DNA of 64,000 nt from Apiospora phragmitis (lineage: Eukaryota > Ascomycota > Sordariomycetes > Amphisphaeriales > Apiosporaceae). The position numbers were made by a program, and so were the translations under genes. This document shows, piece by piece, positions 22,360-32,436 of the stretch. The stretch spans positions 1-64,000 of the forward strand of contig JAQQWL010000011.1 in NCBI GenBank assembly GCA_038363925.1, in the 5' to 3' direction. Positions within the stretch are counted from its first letter, which is position 1, and each line of letters opens with the position of its first letter. The notes beneath the pieces were generated by a model. The model was not told the origin of the DNA, did not search any database, and saw only the letters and a program-made list of their open reading frames with translations.

Positions 22360-24789
22360 ATGCACGGCCACATCAGCTGCTTGCTTCTTGCAGTAGCAGG
22401 CGTTGAAGCGGCGCGATGGAGCCCTGAAAGGCGTGTCGCTGACGCTGATACAGCACCCAACGTGCCTCGGTCTCCGTACTCCGACGATTCTGCTGATGAT
22501 ATCGAGGCTCGCTGGGGAGGTCCCGGAGGACACGGCGGGTATGGCGGACACGGTGGTGACGACAAGGGTGGCGGTCACGGATGGGGAGGCCATGGAGACG
22601 ACAACTGGGCACCTAGCGCCACATCGACTTTGACTCAACTGACATGGGCCAGCAACACATGGACTTGGTCAGCAGGAGAGGCCACAGTCACGGACACTGC
22701 CACGGTAACTCAGCACAACAACGTCTATAACACCAATACCGCCACTGCTACTGTCACTGCCACATACTACAGCGAAGATTATAACACTGACACCGTCACT
22801 GCAACTTATTACAACAACGTTTACAGCACCAACACCGTCACGTACTACAGCACCGCTACAGCCTCTTATTATGAGACGTACTACGAGTCCAACACGGCCA
22901 CCGTTACCGACTACAGCACTTTCTATAGCACCGTCAGCGTTGGACCTTACACTAATACCGTATATGACACCGTTACTGCTGGAGGTTACACCAACACTGT
23001 CTATAACACTGCCACTGTTACCAACTACCAGACCGTCGTCTCTGCTGCCGCCCCTAATACGGTCACGGTTACCAACTATCAGACCGTCGTTTCTGCCGCC
23101 GCTGCCGCTGCCGCTGCCCCTGGGACTGTCACAGTCACCAACTATCAACCCGTCGTTTCTGCTGCTGCTGCCGCCGCCGCCGCTCCAAACACCGTCACCA
23201 ATTATGCCACAGTCACTCAGGTCCAAGCCGCCGCGCCCGTGGCCAACAGCGCCACCACGGAGACCGATACCAACACGTACACGAACACGAACACATACAC
23301 CATCCTCGTGACGGCCACCGAGACCGAGACGGCGACGGAGCGGGTCACCTACTCGGTGGCGGGCGCCCAGCAGTCCAGCATTGTGTCCGCGGCGCCGGCT
23401 CAGGCTTCTCAGTCAACATATCCCACAAGCTCTCCATACTACTCGACTCAGGCGGCCAGTCCCGAGACCGCTAAGGGCAAGGATGCCAGCTCGGTATACC
23501 CTAGCAACTCCGTCTACGGTACCGCTGCTACGAGTGCACAGGCGGCCTCTACTACTGGCTGGAGCTCTGCAGGCCCCTGGACTACTACCGGAACTGCCAA
23601 CAACTGGGGCTCGTCCACCTGGGGTTCGTCCAACCCCGGCAACTGGGGCTCATTCGGCACCAGCGGTTGGGGTGCATCCGCCACCAACTGGGGCACGTCC
23701 ATGCCCGGCGATGCCGCCGTCACCCTGGGCTCCGGCTCGTTCGGAAATGTGCCGTTCGCCTCCAACGGCGCGGGCGTCTTCACGGCCAGCACGGGCGGGG
23801 CCTACAGTTTCCCCGGTGGGTCGGCCGTCACCGTCACCTCTGGCGATGTGCTGTCGTACGGCAACGGGGGCGTGTTTACCGTCAGCTCGGGCTGGACGGG
23901 GCTGGCACGGCTTGGAACTCGGGCGCGTTTGCCACAGCGGGCGCGTCTGCTTTCGTCTCGGGCGGTGTTCCGAGTGGAAGTCAGTTCACAATTTCCTCCG
24001 GGGCTCTGCCGACTGGTGGTCTTGCTGGAGGAGTCGGCGGTTCAGGAGTCGGTGGTTCAGGAAATGTTGGCTCAGGGGTTGGAGGCGCTGGGATTGGAGG
24101 CGGCTTCAACGTGAAATTAGCAAGCGGAAAGGGGGCTGCTCTCAACGGCACCCAGGGTCCTCAGACAACCGGCTTTTCTACTATGACTTACACGTGAGTA
24201 CTCACCTACCCCCTGTTCATCTGCTCGGATTTATCTCGCGCGACGATAAGAAGATATCATACTGACCCACTCTGATCTCTATACAGCACAACCTACCTTC
24301 TTTCCCAAAGCGACAGCGGTCAGCTGCTGACCATGACGGGCGCGCGGACGACGGTCCTGCCCTTGGCTACCGGTACTCCTGGCATCGTTTTAGGCAAGAA
24401 CGTGACCGCCCCGGTTTCGCTGTCGTACCCTTCGGCATCGGGTGGCGCGAGCATCACGGCGTTCACGACTTACAGCGGTGGAGTCTACAGCGGCAGCTCC
24501 GCGGCCGCACCGAGCAGCGGGAGTTCGAGTGAATCTGCGCCGGAGGAAACGTAAGTGCAAACCTCTATAGTCCTTCACACATTGGGTTTCTCTCTTCATC
24601 GTGGACGCCAGAAACTATGATCCATGTACAGAACTGACAGTCGAGTAATATAGGCCCCAAGCTTCGTCCACGTCGGCACAGGCTGGCGATGTATTTTCGA
24701 CGGAGCAGTCGTCGGATGGGCTCCAGCAGAACCTCGGAGGCCTTGCGTTCTTGATCCCTGCCGTGGCGGCCGCTGTTTTCCTCTTCTAA
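22360..24789 (+). CDS. Ser/Thr-rich GPI-anchored surface protein, one frameshift
   Basis: Three exons (22360-24193, 24287-24550, 24654-24789; introns 93 and 103 nt) give 744 residues after adding one G in the run at 23898-23901. A signal peptide (about 1-18) and a Gly/His-rich stretch are followed by a long low-complexity region. It is dominated by TVT/NTVT units, TNYQTVVSAAA repeats with alanine runs and NWGSS repeats. Then comes a glycine-rich region (GGVGGSGVGGSG) and a C-terminal hydrophobic tail ending AFLIPAVAAAVFLF, a GPI-anchor signal. It would be heavily O-mannosylated and held at the wall. The frameshift lies where WTG should continue AGTAWNSGAFATAG. No enzymatic domain is visible. 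Confidence 0.82.
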
Positions 24790-25275
24790 TGTCCCTTCAC
24801 CTCTAACGACCACGTCATTGTGTAGTACGCAATGGTTGGGTTCTTCTGCTTTCTGTGCTTTTTGGTTTTCTATATATTAGATTCCGGACTTATTATACTA
24901 CTTGTAATATTTTACTATTACGTATACTTCCATTTCAGTATTCGTTAACCAATAATACAGGATGTTATATTGTGGTGTAATAACCAGCCAAGTATAAAAC
25001 TCTTCCGTTTACCTCGTCTTAATGAATGGATGATCTCGACGGCCGAGCCGAAGAGATGAAAATGTTACAAAATGACTCCAAATGGAAACAGCATATTCTT
25101 CTTCCTCCGGAAATGAACGTTGGTTGCACTTCAAGACCTTAAGCGCGCATGTTGCCTACCACCATTCTCTTCCAAGGGTAATTACAGGAGGAAAGCTTAG
25201 GGAGAAGAGGTCGAAAAGATCAATCAATGCCTCTTTGTATGGAACGCAAGTAACTTTTGCCACAGCACTCGTGCC
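24790..25275. other. Convergent intergenic region
   Basis: This is the 3' flank of two convergent genes, with AT-rich sequence around 24850-25000 that may hold polyadenylation signals. No gene seen. Confidence 0.5.
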
Positions 25276-26497
25276 TTAGCCGCCGTCAATAACTACAGAA
25301 AACACTCCTGCAATCTCCCCATTGCTCTGCCTGTAGGGCGTGCAGACCTCGCCTTCGACTGTCTCACCGTTGCAGGTTCCAGAGCCTGTGCATTTATTGT
25401 TAGGGTGGGACTCATTTAAGCTTATAGGGCAATTTGCGTTTACCAACAGAGCATCGTATATAGGCTGTGAAGATGGCATAACCTATCTCGCCCGCCGGGA
25501 CGTTCATGGTAGTGGTCGCAGTATCCGTGATGGACTCCTCGAAGGTCGAGGAGAAACTCAAGCCGAGAGATAGAATATCGGCAATCCCTAGCGACATTTT
25601 TATCGTCGTGCTCCAGGACTGCGATCTGGAGTGCGAGATTTCAACCTCGGACCCGGAGGTGCCACCGTCGACGTCGGTCCTCACGATCGTCGCGCCATCG
25701 GCAGGGCGGATATACGACGCATCGCCCTCGTTGGGGCCGGGCTTCCAGTCCCCATTGCAGATGCCGTCCTCCCGAGCCGCCAGAAGCTGGGCCCGGGTGT
25801 GCTGAGAAGGTGTGGCCTCCGTCTCCGGGGTTACGGCGTCAGCTGGGCCCTCGTAGGCTGGGGTGATCAAGGTGCCATTTCGCTGGAGGCGCACTGCGCC
25901 ATAACTCTCACCTCCTCCGGACGCGAGAGCGCCAAATTTGGACGAGCACTCAGGCTGATTCGGAATGCCCGCCGCGCCGCAGTCACAGAAGCCGCAGCAG
26001 AACTGGACCATAAAGGTCTCTTCAAGGTCAAGCTTGCCACACGTGGCCTGTTGGTAAGTATTTCGGACCAACCCACTGGTTTCATGTGTTCGTTAGCCAC
26101 CGTAAGGGCCTTGATGTCCCATCTTCTAGCAAAAACATACCAGGCTTTGCGACCTTGCCGAGCGGGACTCTTGACGATAAGATAGCAATTCTCGGCCACG
26201 TCCTGCTCCGGGACATCAAAGTAGGCACGGAAGTCTCTGGATAGCACTCAGTATACTTGACAGATTTTTGAGGTGGAATGTGTTATGATACCTAACATCC
26301 GAGGGCGGGAAATCTTGACCCCCCAAAACATCCTCGGTGTTGTACGTTATGCACTCGGGATATACAGTGCCAATACCTGCTAGGGTTACTGGGCAGTCAC
26401 CGCATTCCTCGTCACGACACATGCTGTAGTCGTCGGCGCGGACATGGCCAATGTCTGTGATGGATATGCCCAGGACCCAGAGGGAACGGAAAGCCAT
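25276..26497 (-). CDS. Secreted cysteine-rich protein with aerolysin/ETX-like segment (tentative)
   Basis: Four exons (26497-26292, 26236-26141, 26075-25444, 25385-25276; introns 55, 65 and 58 nt) give 347 residues with every phase matching and no frameshift. A signal peptide (about 1-21) is followed by a cysteine-rich N-terminal part (CRDEECGDC, CCGFCDCG). The middle is polar, and a long Ser/Thr-rich stretch with alternating hydrophobic and polar residues (about residues 225-290) recalls the membrane-inserting hairpin of aerolysin/ETX-MTX2 beta-pore-forming proteins. The C-terminus has two more cysteines. The gene model is good; the functional label is a fold guess from composition and may be wrong. 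A secreted structural or defence protein is the alternative. Confidence 0.7.
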
Positions 26498-27621
26498 GAT
26501 AGCTAAGGAATGGGAGAAGGTGCTGCACTCAGGGATATATGTGTAACAAAGAGTACAGCGACTTAGGTTTGGTGGGTAAGGTGGTGTAGTACGTTTTGTC
26601 AAATTGCTAAAGGAACCTTGGGATATCAGGGGCCTTTTATAGCAATGCAAGGGGTGCTTTAAAAACAATAATCTGGATGAAGCCCCCTTCGATTCATCTC
26701 CCGATGTGAGTCTTCTCGGCTAGAAGAGACTGATATTCTTGCCAAGATATGAATGATGTATATATTCTTTAAAAGGAAGCCCCTAACGCAATGCTTACCA
26801 ACACGCCACCATCGCAGTCCCCAGAACTACCCGTAATCTGTCCTCACATCTTTCACTCGATTCGATCATAGCCATAGTTCTCGATTCCCATGAATATCAC
26901 CCCTCATCTCTTGAGGCAGTTGGTGGACTGACATGCAGTTAGTTTACTACTGGTACGGCCTCGTCAAGGTTGGGTCGTGGTATGCTTACGAGCAGTGTAT
27001 ATTGAAATATAGGTCAGGTCAGTGGCAGGCAGCTGTGATGAGGTGCATCTGGCGTAAATAACGGTCCGAAATGTGTGGCAGTGCCAATCGGAGTCCGGTC
27101 ACGTATGAACCCCGGGTCGGCAAGCGAGCTACCACACCGAAAGAAAGTCCACGGGAGGACGAAGTGTGCAGATCATGGCCTCTTTCCTCGTTTCTGGAAG
27201 GTCGTATTGACATTAGCCAAGGCACTGTTGGTTTTTGTTTTGAATCCTGCTGGTCTCACCATACGACGTTCTCCAATTCGGTTGATTCTTACTGATGTAG
27301 AAATCCGAATCCGAGCAGGTGCAGCGGTCAATCAAGCCAACCGAGGGGGCCGCCTAGGTTGTTGGGAAGTAGCACACATGTTAAGGACGTCGAGAAGGTC
27401 GGCTGTCCGTTCCAATACAATATGACCATGAATGAAGCTGGACGAATAATGACCAAGGGCTCTGGACTACAAATATCGGTCGAGTATCTCCATCGTCCGC
27501 GGTGCTCATAAATGTAATCTAACTTTCACAAAGCCTGTTGTCCTCATCCGTTCTACAGCTCGAGAACACGAAACGAGACTCCAATCTCACTGTCCACTAC
27601 CAAACGCTCAACATAAAGAAC
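26498..27621. other. Divergent intergenic region, no gene seen
   Basis: About 1.1 kb between two divergent secreted-protein genes. Short open frames (27019-27425) are unsupported. Confidence 0.5.
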
Positions 27622-28267
27622 ATGGTACTACACATTGCTACTCTGGCTGGCTTCCTTGGCTTCGCCACCGCCAATTTGTAAGTAAAGCAACAAATCGTAA
27701 TGCTCTTCTGAGGCAACTTACTCTGACTGGCTTGCTAGGTCCCTCGAGTTCTACGAAGCTGGCTGTCCCAACGACGACTCGCCCGGAGCCGACGGCTACA
27801 TCGGAGGCTCCAACACGGACGAGTTGTGGTGTGTTGCAGTCGACATCGCCCATAATGTCGTCGCTACGAACATCGCCCAGGAGAACATGGAGTTCACCCT
27901 CTTTTCCGACCCACTGTGCGCAAAGGACGCTGCCATTAATACGTTTACCACGGATGGCTGCAAAAGTCATTGGACAGCAGGTAAGTAAACCTCTGATTTC
28001 ACCATGGGGAAGAAGCTGACTGGAGGCCTTGTAGCAAGTCATTGCGGCTGCAAGAATCATTCCCATAAAGTAGAAGGCTGGAAACCTGATTCTTTGGCCT
28101 ACCGCGTGCAAAGCGGCAATGGCGGGACTGTCGGGATACTGGGGAGGTTTCGTAGAGTGTCAGTCGCTTTCTTAAATGCTGGTAGAATATGGCAGATTCA
28201 ATGGACATTCACTTGTTGTATTATCCTTCAATTCAGCTGCATAAACCCATCTCACGTAATAGCCTAA
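27622..28267 (+). CDS. Small secreted protein, effector-like
   Basis: Three exons (27622-27677, 27739-27980, 28035-28267; introns 61 and 54 nt) encode 176 residues. A signal peptide (MVLHIATLAGFLGFATA) is followed by an acidic domain beginning SLEFYEAGCPNDDSPGADGY. Cysteines lie in GCPND, LWCVAV, PLCAKD, GCKSHW and HCGCKNH. This size and pattern resemble small secreted cysteine-containing proteins of plant- or insect-associated fungi. The first two exons look real; the part beyond about residue 115 loses this character, so exon 3 may end earlier or contain another intron. No homologue is recognised. Confidence 0.65.
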
Positions 28268-28565
28268 TGAGGCAGGTGACCCCTGATAGTACCGCATTCG
28301 GGGTTTTACCAGCTTGATCCCAAAGTATTATATGAGCCAATAAGTAGCGCGGTGGAAGCGCCGAAGGGTGGAACGCTTTTTATAGTGTTGTATCGCCAAG
28401 TTTAAACAATGTAGTTACGTTTCTATGATGTTGGCGTGCAGAAATGAAACACTGAGAGATCACGGATTTGGTTGCAAGTACGTCTCATTGTTGATAGTCA
28501 TCATTTCGTTGGTCCCGTCTGGTCCAGAGCCAAGCCGGTTAAGATAGGGCTACAAAACCGTCTGA
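28268..28565. other. Intergenic, missing start of next gene
   Basis: This stretch should contain the signal-peptide exon of the downstream gene, but no ATG with a secretory leader and a fitting donor is visible. Confidence 0.4.
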
Positions 28566-29479
28566 CACGAGCGACGCGTTCCGACTGAATGGTTCAGCGA
28601 ATCAGGCACTATCGCCCCATGGGGTCGTGAGGACAGCGGCGGCTTCTTCGAGGCCCTGAAGACGCCCAACCTGACCGGGACGTACTCCTTCGCCACGCCC
28701 AACATCTCGGCCCCTCTGGGGACCGGCGAAGTCACGGAGGAAATGAATTCCGCCCTTCCGGGCTGGTCCCTCTCCGTCACCATGAGGACCGGTGCCCCAT
28801 TCCGTGGCCAGCACTACACGGCCGGCGAGGTCGTCATGCACACGCCCCCCTCCCTGCTGACCAACATCACCGACGCGGGCAGCGGCCAGAAAAACGTCTC
28901 GGTGCTGGACGAGTGGAAACTATGCATCATCCACTGGGACCTCATTGACGAGCCCTACCCGGATGCCATGCGCCGCGACGATGGCACCTGCTCCAGCGTC
29001 CTGAGCCCCGGCTGCCTCCGTGACGTGCAGGCCGCGGCCCGGAGGAAATGTGCGGACCCGCACATCAACGAGATCCCCGCCTGTGCGAAGGACGACACGC
29101 GGCCATCCCGGACGTCGTCCGTGTCCGGCGTCCTGCCGGCGCAGTCGATCCGCGAGTTCCCCGGGGCCAAGCGGAGCTGATGACCTTTTCTACGTCTCCC
29201 GCGCCCGGCGGCCCCGGCAACCTGACTTCCTATAACGACATGGGAACCGTCGCCTGGCCGACGCTGCTCACGCTGCGGGTTGGCGGCGGCGTCGCGGGCT
29301 GGTCGGGGCTGTTCTGCATACGGCCCACCGAGGCGGTCAACGGGAGCACCCTGCCGGTCTGGGAGAGCAAGGAGGAGGGGGCTGGTGACGAGGGTGCTGC
29401 TACTATGCAACTCGCCATCGACAGAGTTTCGAGGTTTGGACTGAGTGCAGCCACACTGGCTTGGCTGGTGTTGTGGTAG
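28566..29479 (+). CDS. Putative GPI-anchored secreted protein, 5' end unresolved, one frameshift
   Basis: An open frame begins after a stop at 28563 without a convincing ATG (first in-frame ATG at 28743). It has a globular domain with APWGREDSGGFFEAL, LPGWSLSVTMRT, YTAGEVVMHTPPSLL, WKLCIIHWDL and DDGTCSSVLSPGCLRDV. Frame is lost at about 29172-29174; adding one G restores ELMTFSTSPAPGG and leads to NDMGTVAWPTLLTLRVGGG and a hydrophobic tail ending LSAATLAWLVLW, a GPI-type signal. It resembles a family of uncharacterised secreted proteins of Sordariomycetes. Either the first exon is unrecognised or the gene is 5'-truncated. Function unknown. Confidence 0.6.
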
Positions 29480-29659
29480 GGAGGTGACGCCGACTTGGGC
29501 CAGTCAGTAGCATGGGTATCTTATATAAAGACTAGGCTGGATATATATACATTAACCTCATCACCCAGTCCCGAAGTATTCAATTTCAAACAGGCCTCGC
29601 TTTCTTCTTCTTTAAGTACAGGGGCCTTCGATTCAATTTTCAGATATGATATCTACATA

Positions 29660-30550
29660 CTACAAAACCAAGATCGCCAGTGCGGCCGCCAGCGGTCCGA
29701 GGGCCAGGGCACGGACACCGCTCATGGACCCGTAGATGCCAGCCGCAGCGCTCTTCAGCGAGGAAGAAGAGGGGGTGTTGCTCGTGGAGCTGCCGCCGCC
29801 GGAGGTGGTGTTGGTGGAGGAGGCGACCAGAGCGGCCAGCTTGGGGTCTTGGTTGAAGCTGGCCGTGACCGAGGACGAGTTGGTGCAGGCCGAGGGGATC
29901 TTGTCGTTGACGCCAGCGACGAAGTTGACGAGGGCGCACTACATATTTCATTGCTTTGTCAGTCTGTCTGAAGCTCCGAAAAGGGAGAGAAAAAAAGAGA
30001 GAAAAAAAGAGAAAAAAAAGAGAGAAAAAAAGGGAGAAAAAAACAAAAAGAAAAAGAGAAAAAACAAAAAGAAAAAGAAAAAGAGAAAAAAGAAAAAGAA
30101 AAAGAAAAAAAAATTTAATAGCTCGGGAGGCTTCCCATGACATACCTGGTACAGCATGCCGTCGTCGCCGTCGGCCACGATGCTCAAGACGGCCTTCTGG
30201 CCGATGTAGCTGTCCGGGACGGCGACCTTTGGGACGCAGAAGGTGCCGACGCCGCTCTGCTGAACCTGGCCATAGACCTCGGTCCAGTTGCCGGCGGCCT
30301 TGTCGTCGGTGGTGATGCGGTAGAGCCACTGGGTCTGGGGGTGGCCCGACTTGGTGGCGATGGCGTCGCCGCCGACGTGGAAGTCGGTGGCCGCTTTGCT
30401 GAAATCGGCCGTGTAGCCGCCGCAGGGCGCGTCGCCTTCCTTGTCGTCGTCAAAGGGGCCGATGGTCGGCGGGTACTGCACCTGGAAGTGGGCGTGGGCG
30501 GCTGACAGGAACAGCAGCGTCGCGGACGCGAGGGACAGGAGGGGGGCCAT
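29660..30550 (-). CDS. BIM1-like copper-binding GPI protein (X325, LPMO-like)
   Basis: Two exons (30550-30146 and 29938-29660) give 227 residues in frame. The signal peptide is residues 1-20; cleavage exposes His21 as the mature N-terminus (HFQVQYPPTIGPF), the copper-coordinating His of LPMO-like proteins. The sequence continues DDDKEGDAPCGGYT, characteristic of the X325/BIM1 group. A Ser/Thr-rich linker (STNTTSGGGSSTSNTPSSSS) and a hydrophobic GPI signal end the protein. In Cryptococcus, Bim1 captures copper and works with the Ctr1 importer (established). This protein should sit on the outer membrane face or wall. The 207-nt intron is unusual (separate entry). It is divergent from a metalloreductase gene. 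Confidence 0.9.
29978..30113 (+). repeat. Polypurine A/G tract inside the BIM1-like intron
   Basis: About 135 bases consist almost only of A with scattered G and a few C (units such as GAAAAAAA and AAAAAGAA). On the coding strand it is a very long polypyrimidine tract within the intron. Low-complexity expansion and assembly uncertainty are both likely. Confidence 0.85.
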
Positions 30551-32436
30551 GGTGGTAAGGACTGAAGAAGAGAGTTGTGATTTGTCCCGGGGAAGGCGAA
30601 ACTGGAAGAGAGTTCTGGGCAGAGATGGGGATTGGGTTTATGTTGCGGAGTCAAAGCCGACACAGTTCCTTGGACTGGTGCAGGTGATCGTCAATTGGTT
30701 TGGACAGAGAAGAAGTGAGACAGGGCTGAGCGCCGACAGCACTCATCTACCTACCTACTTATATGTCACATCTCGCACAGAGGGGATCTGAGCTCGGCTG
30801 GCTGCAACTACAGTAGCTACTTCCCACTTCCCAATGCACCGGACAGTCGCCCCCATGCACCCAGAAGACGGCGCGTCGGGACTGGTGGGCTTGTCTAGGT
30901 CGTTCTTTAACGTTTGAAGGGGCGGTCTAGTCGGGTCGAACCAGGCTACAGGGAGATGGCTGCCGCGAAGCTACCAAAGAAGTAGGTTTGGGGGGGAGGC
31001 GGAAGAGCGGGCCAATCGTGAGCAAGTTTCTCCTGGGGCAAATGTTTCGAGAAACCCCTTTACGGTTTTCCGCATGGACTATCTTGAACTCTCTTGCGAA
31101 ATGAGCTTGCCCTGCTATCCAGTCGAAGCGAGCACCATACGCCAGCGCGACATTTGAATACACAGAATGCCATTTTCGAATGAAGTTGTGAGTAGTCAGC
31201 TTGGGCTCTGAGAGATGATGCCGATCCCAAGGTACCCAGAGCTACGCTATCGGCAGGGGCTTCCGGTGTCCGACCTGCCAGATCGAGTAGAGATCGGGTG
31301 GAACCATTGGCTCGGAGGCCTTAGACAAGCTTTTGCGCCAAGCCTGTCGGGAAGAAGTTACAGGGGACTGCTCTTCTGGGTGTGTTGGTTGTTTACCGAG
31401 TTCCCTCTCTGATGTAGAGCATACGAATACAGACGATGAGCCATGGCTGTCGCATTATGAAACTTGACAAGACATCATCTTTATCTGAGCCACTGTGATA
31501 ACTCGGAATTAAGAATAAGTCGTACACCCAGCATTGCCGTAGCGCAGCTGAATATACGACGTACAAGGGACTCCGTCTAGTGCGACCGGCGGGGAAGCGA
31601 GGGGTAGCTGCTTGTCCCAAGCGCGACTGGTTGAGTTGATATGAGCAAGTTGTGGCTAAGGCTAGGCCCGAGAGCTAGACTGCTCGGCAGCCAAAAAGCT
31701 GCTCAAACTTGCGCCTCTAGTACTTACTCAGGATTGCGCGCCAATGATGCAGCGGCACTTGGCTTGCTCGGGCAGAGAGGCTGGACAGCTGAAGCACCAG
31801 GAGAACGGACGGGGCCGCGGGTGGCTCATTCCAAGCATGTGTTCTTTGAGGCTCTCCTGGGCGTAGCACACACCGGACAACAAAGTTGACAGCGACATCA
31901 ACACCCGCTGACATAACAAAGGACGGCAGACAAGACACTCTTGTGTTCCCATGAGCACGTTTCCGCTTTGCCTTCCATGTGTAACTAGTAACCTAGCTCC
32001 TGAGGCTGGATCTTGGAGGTGGAACTTCCCGACTGCCTGGTTCTTAGTAACGACCGTCTTACACCGTTCGAACGCCCATCATCTCGTCTTTGTCCTCCGA
32101 CCCTCAGTCTGGACTCAACGGCGTCGCATTGGCCGCGCGGTCTCGAAACGCTTTACGAAGGATCAACTGGCCAAGACCAAGTGTCTTCTTTCGTGTCGGC
32201 TCAATATCTCAATCAGTCTGGCGTCATCACGAACTGGGCAAACGGATTGAACACGTCAATATTGTACAACGCGCGCTCTACCACAGAGTCATTCGACCCG
32301 AGCTCCCTGATTGAGGAACCTTTCCTTGGATTTCAATTCAAGTGCTTGGCGTGTCTGTTCAACTCGACCTTGACATCTGGATAGTGCGCCAACTTACATT
32401 CGCCGTCGTCTGCAGCGGCAGCAAACCACCGCCAAG
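30551..32436. other. 1.9 kb divergent intergenic region
   Basis: It lies between the BIM1-like gene (minus) and the reductase gene (plus) and must hold both promoters. Open frames such as 32013-32384 have no recognisable features. I looked for copper-regulator sites (TTTGCTC type) and saw only imperfect matches. Confidence 0.5.
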
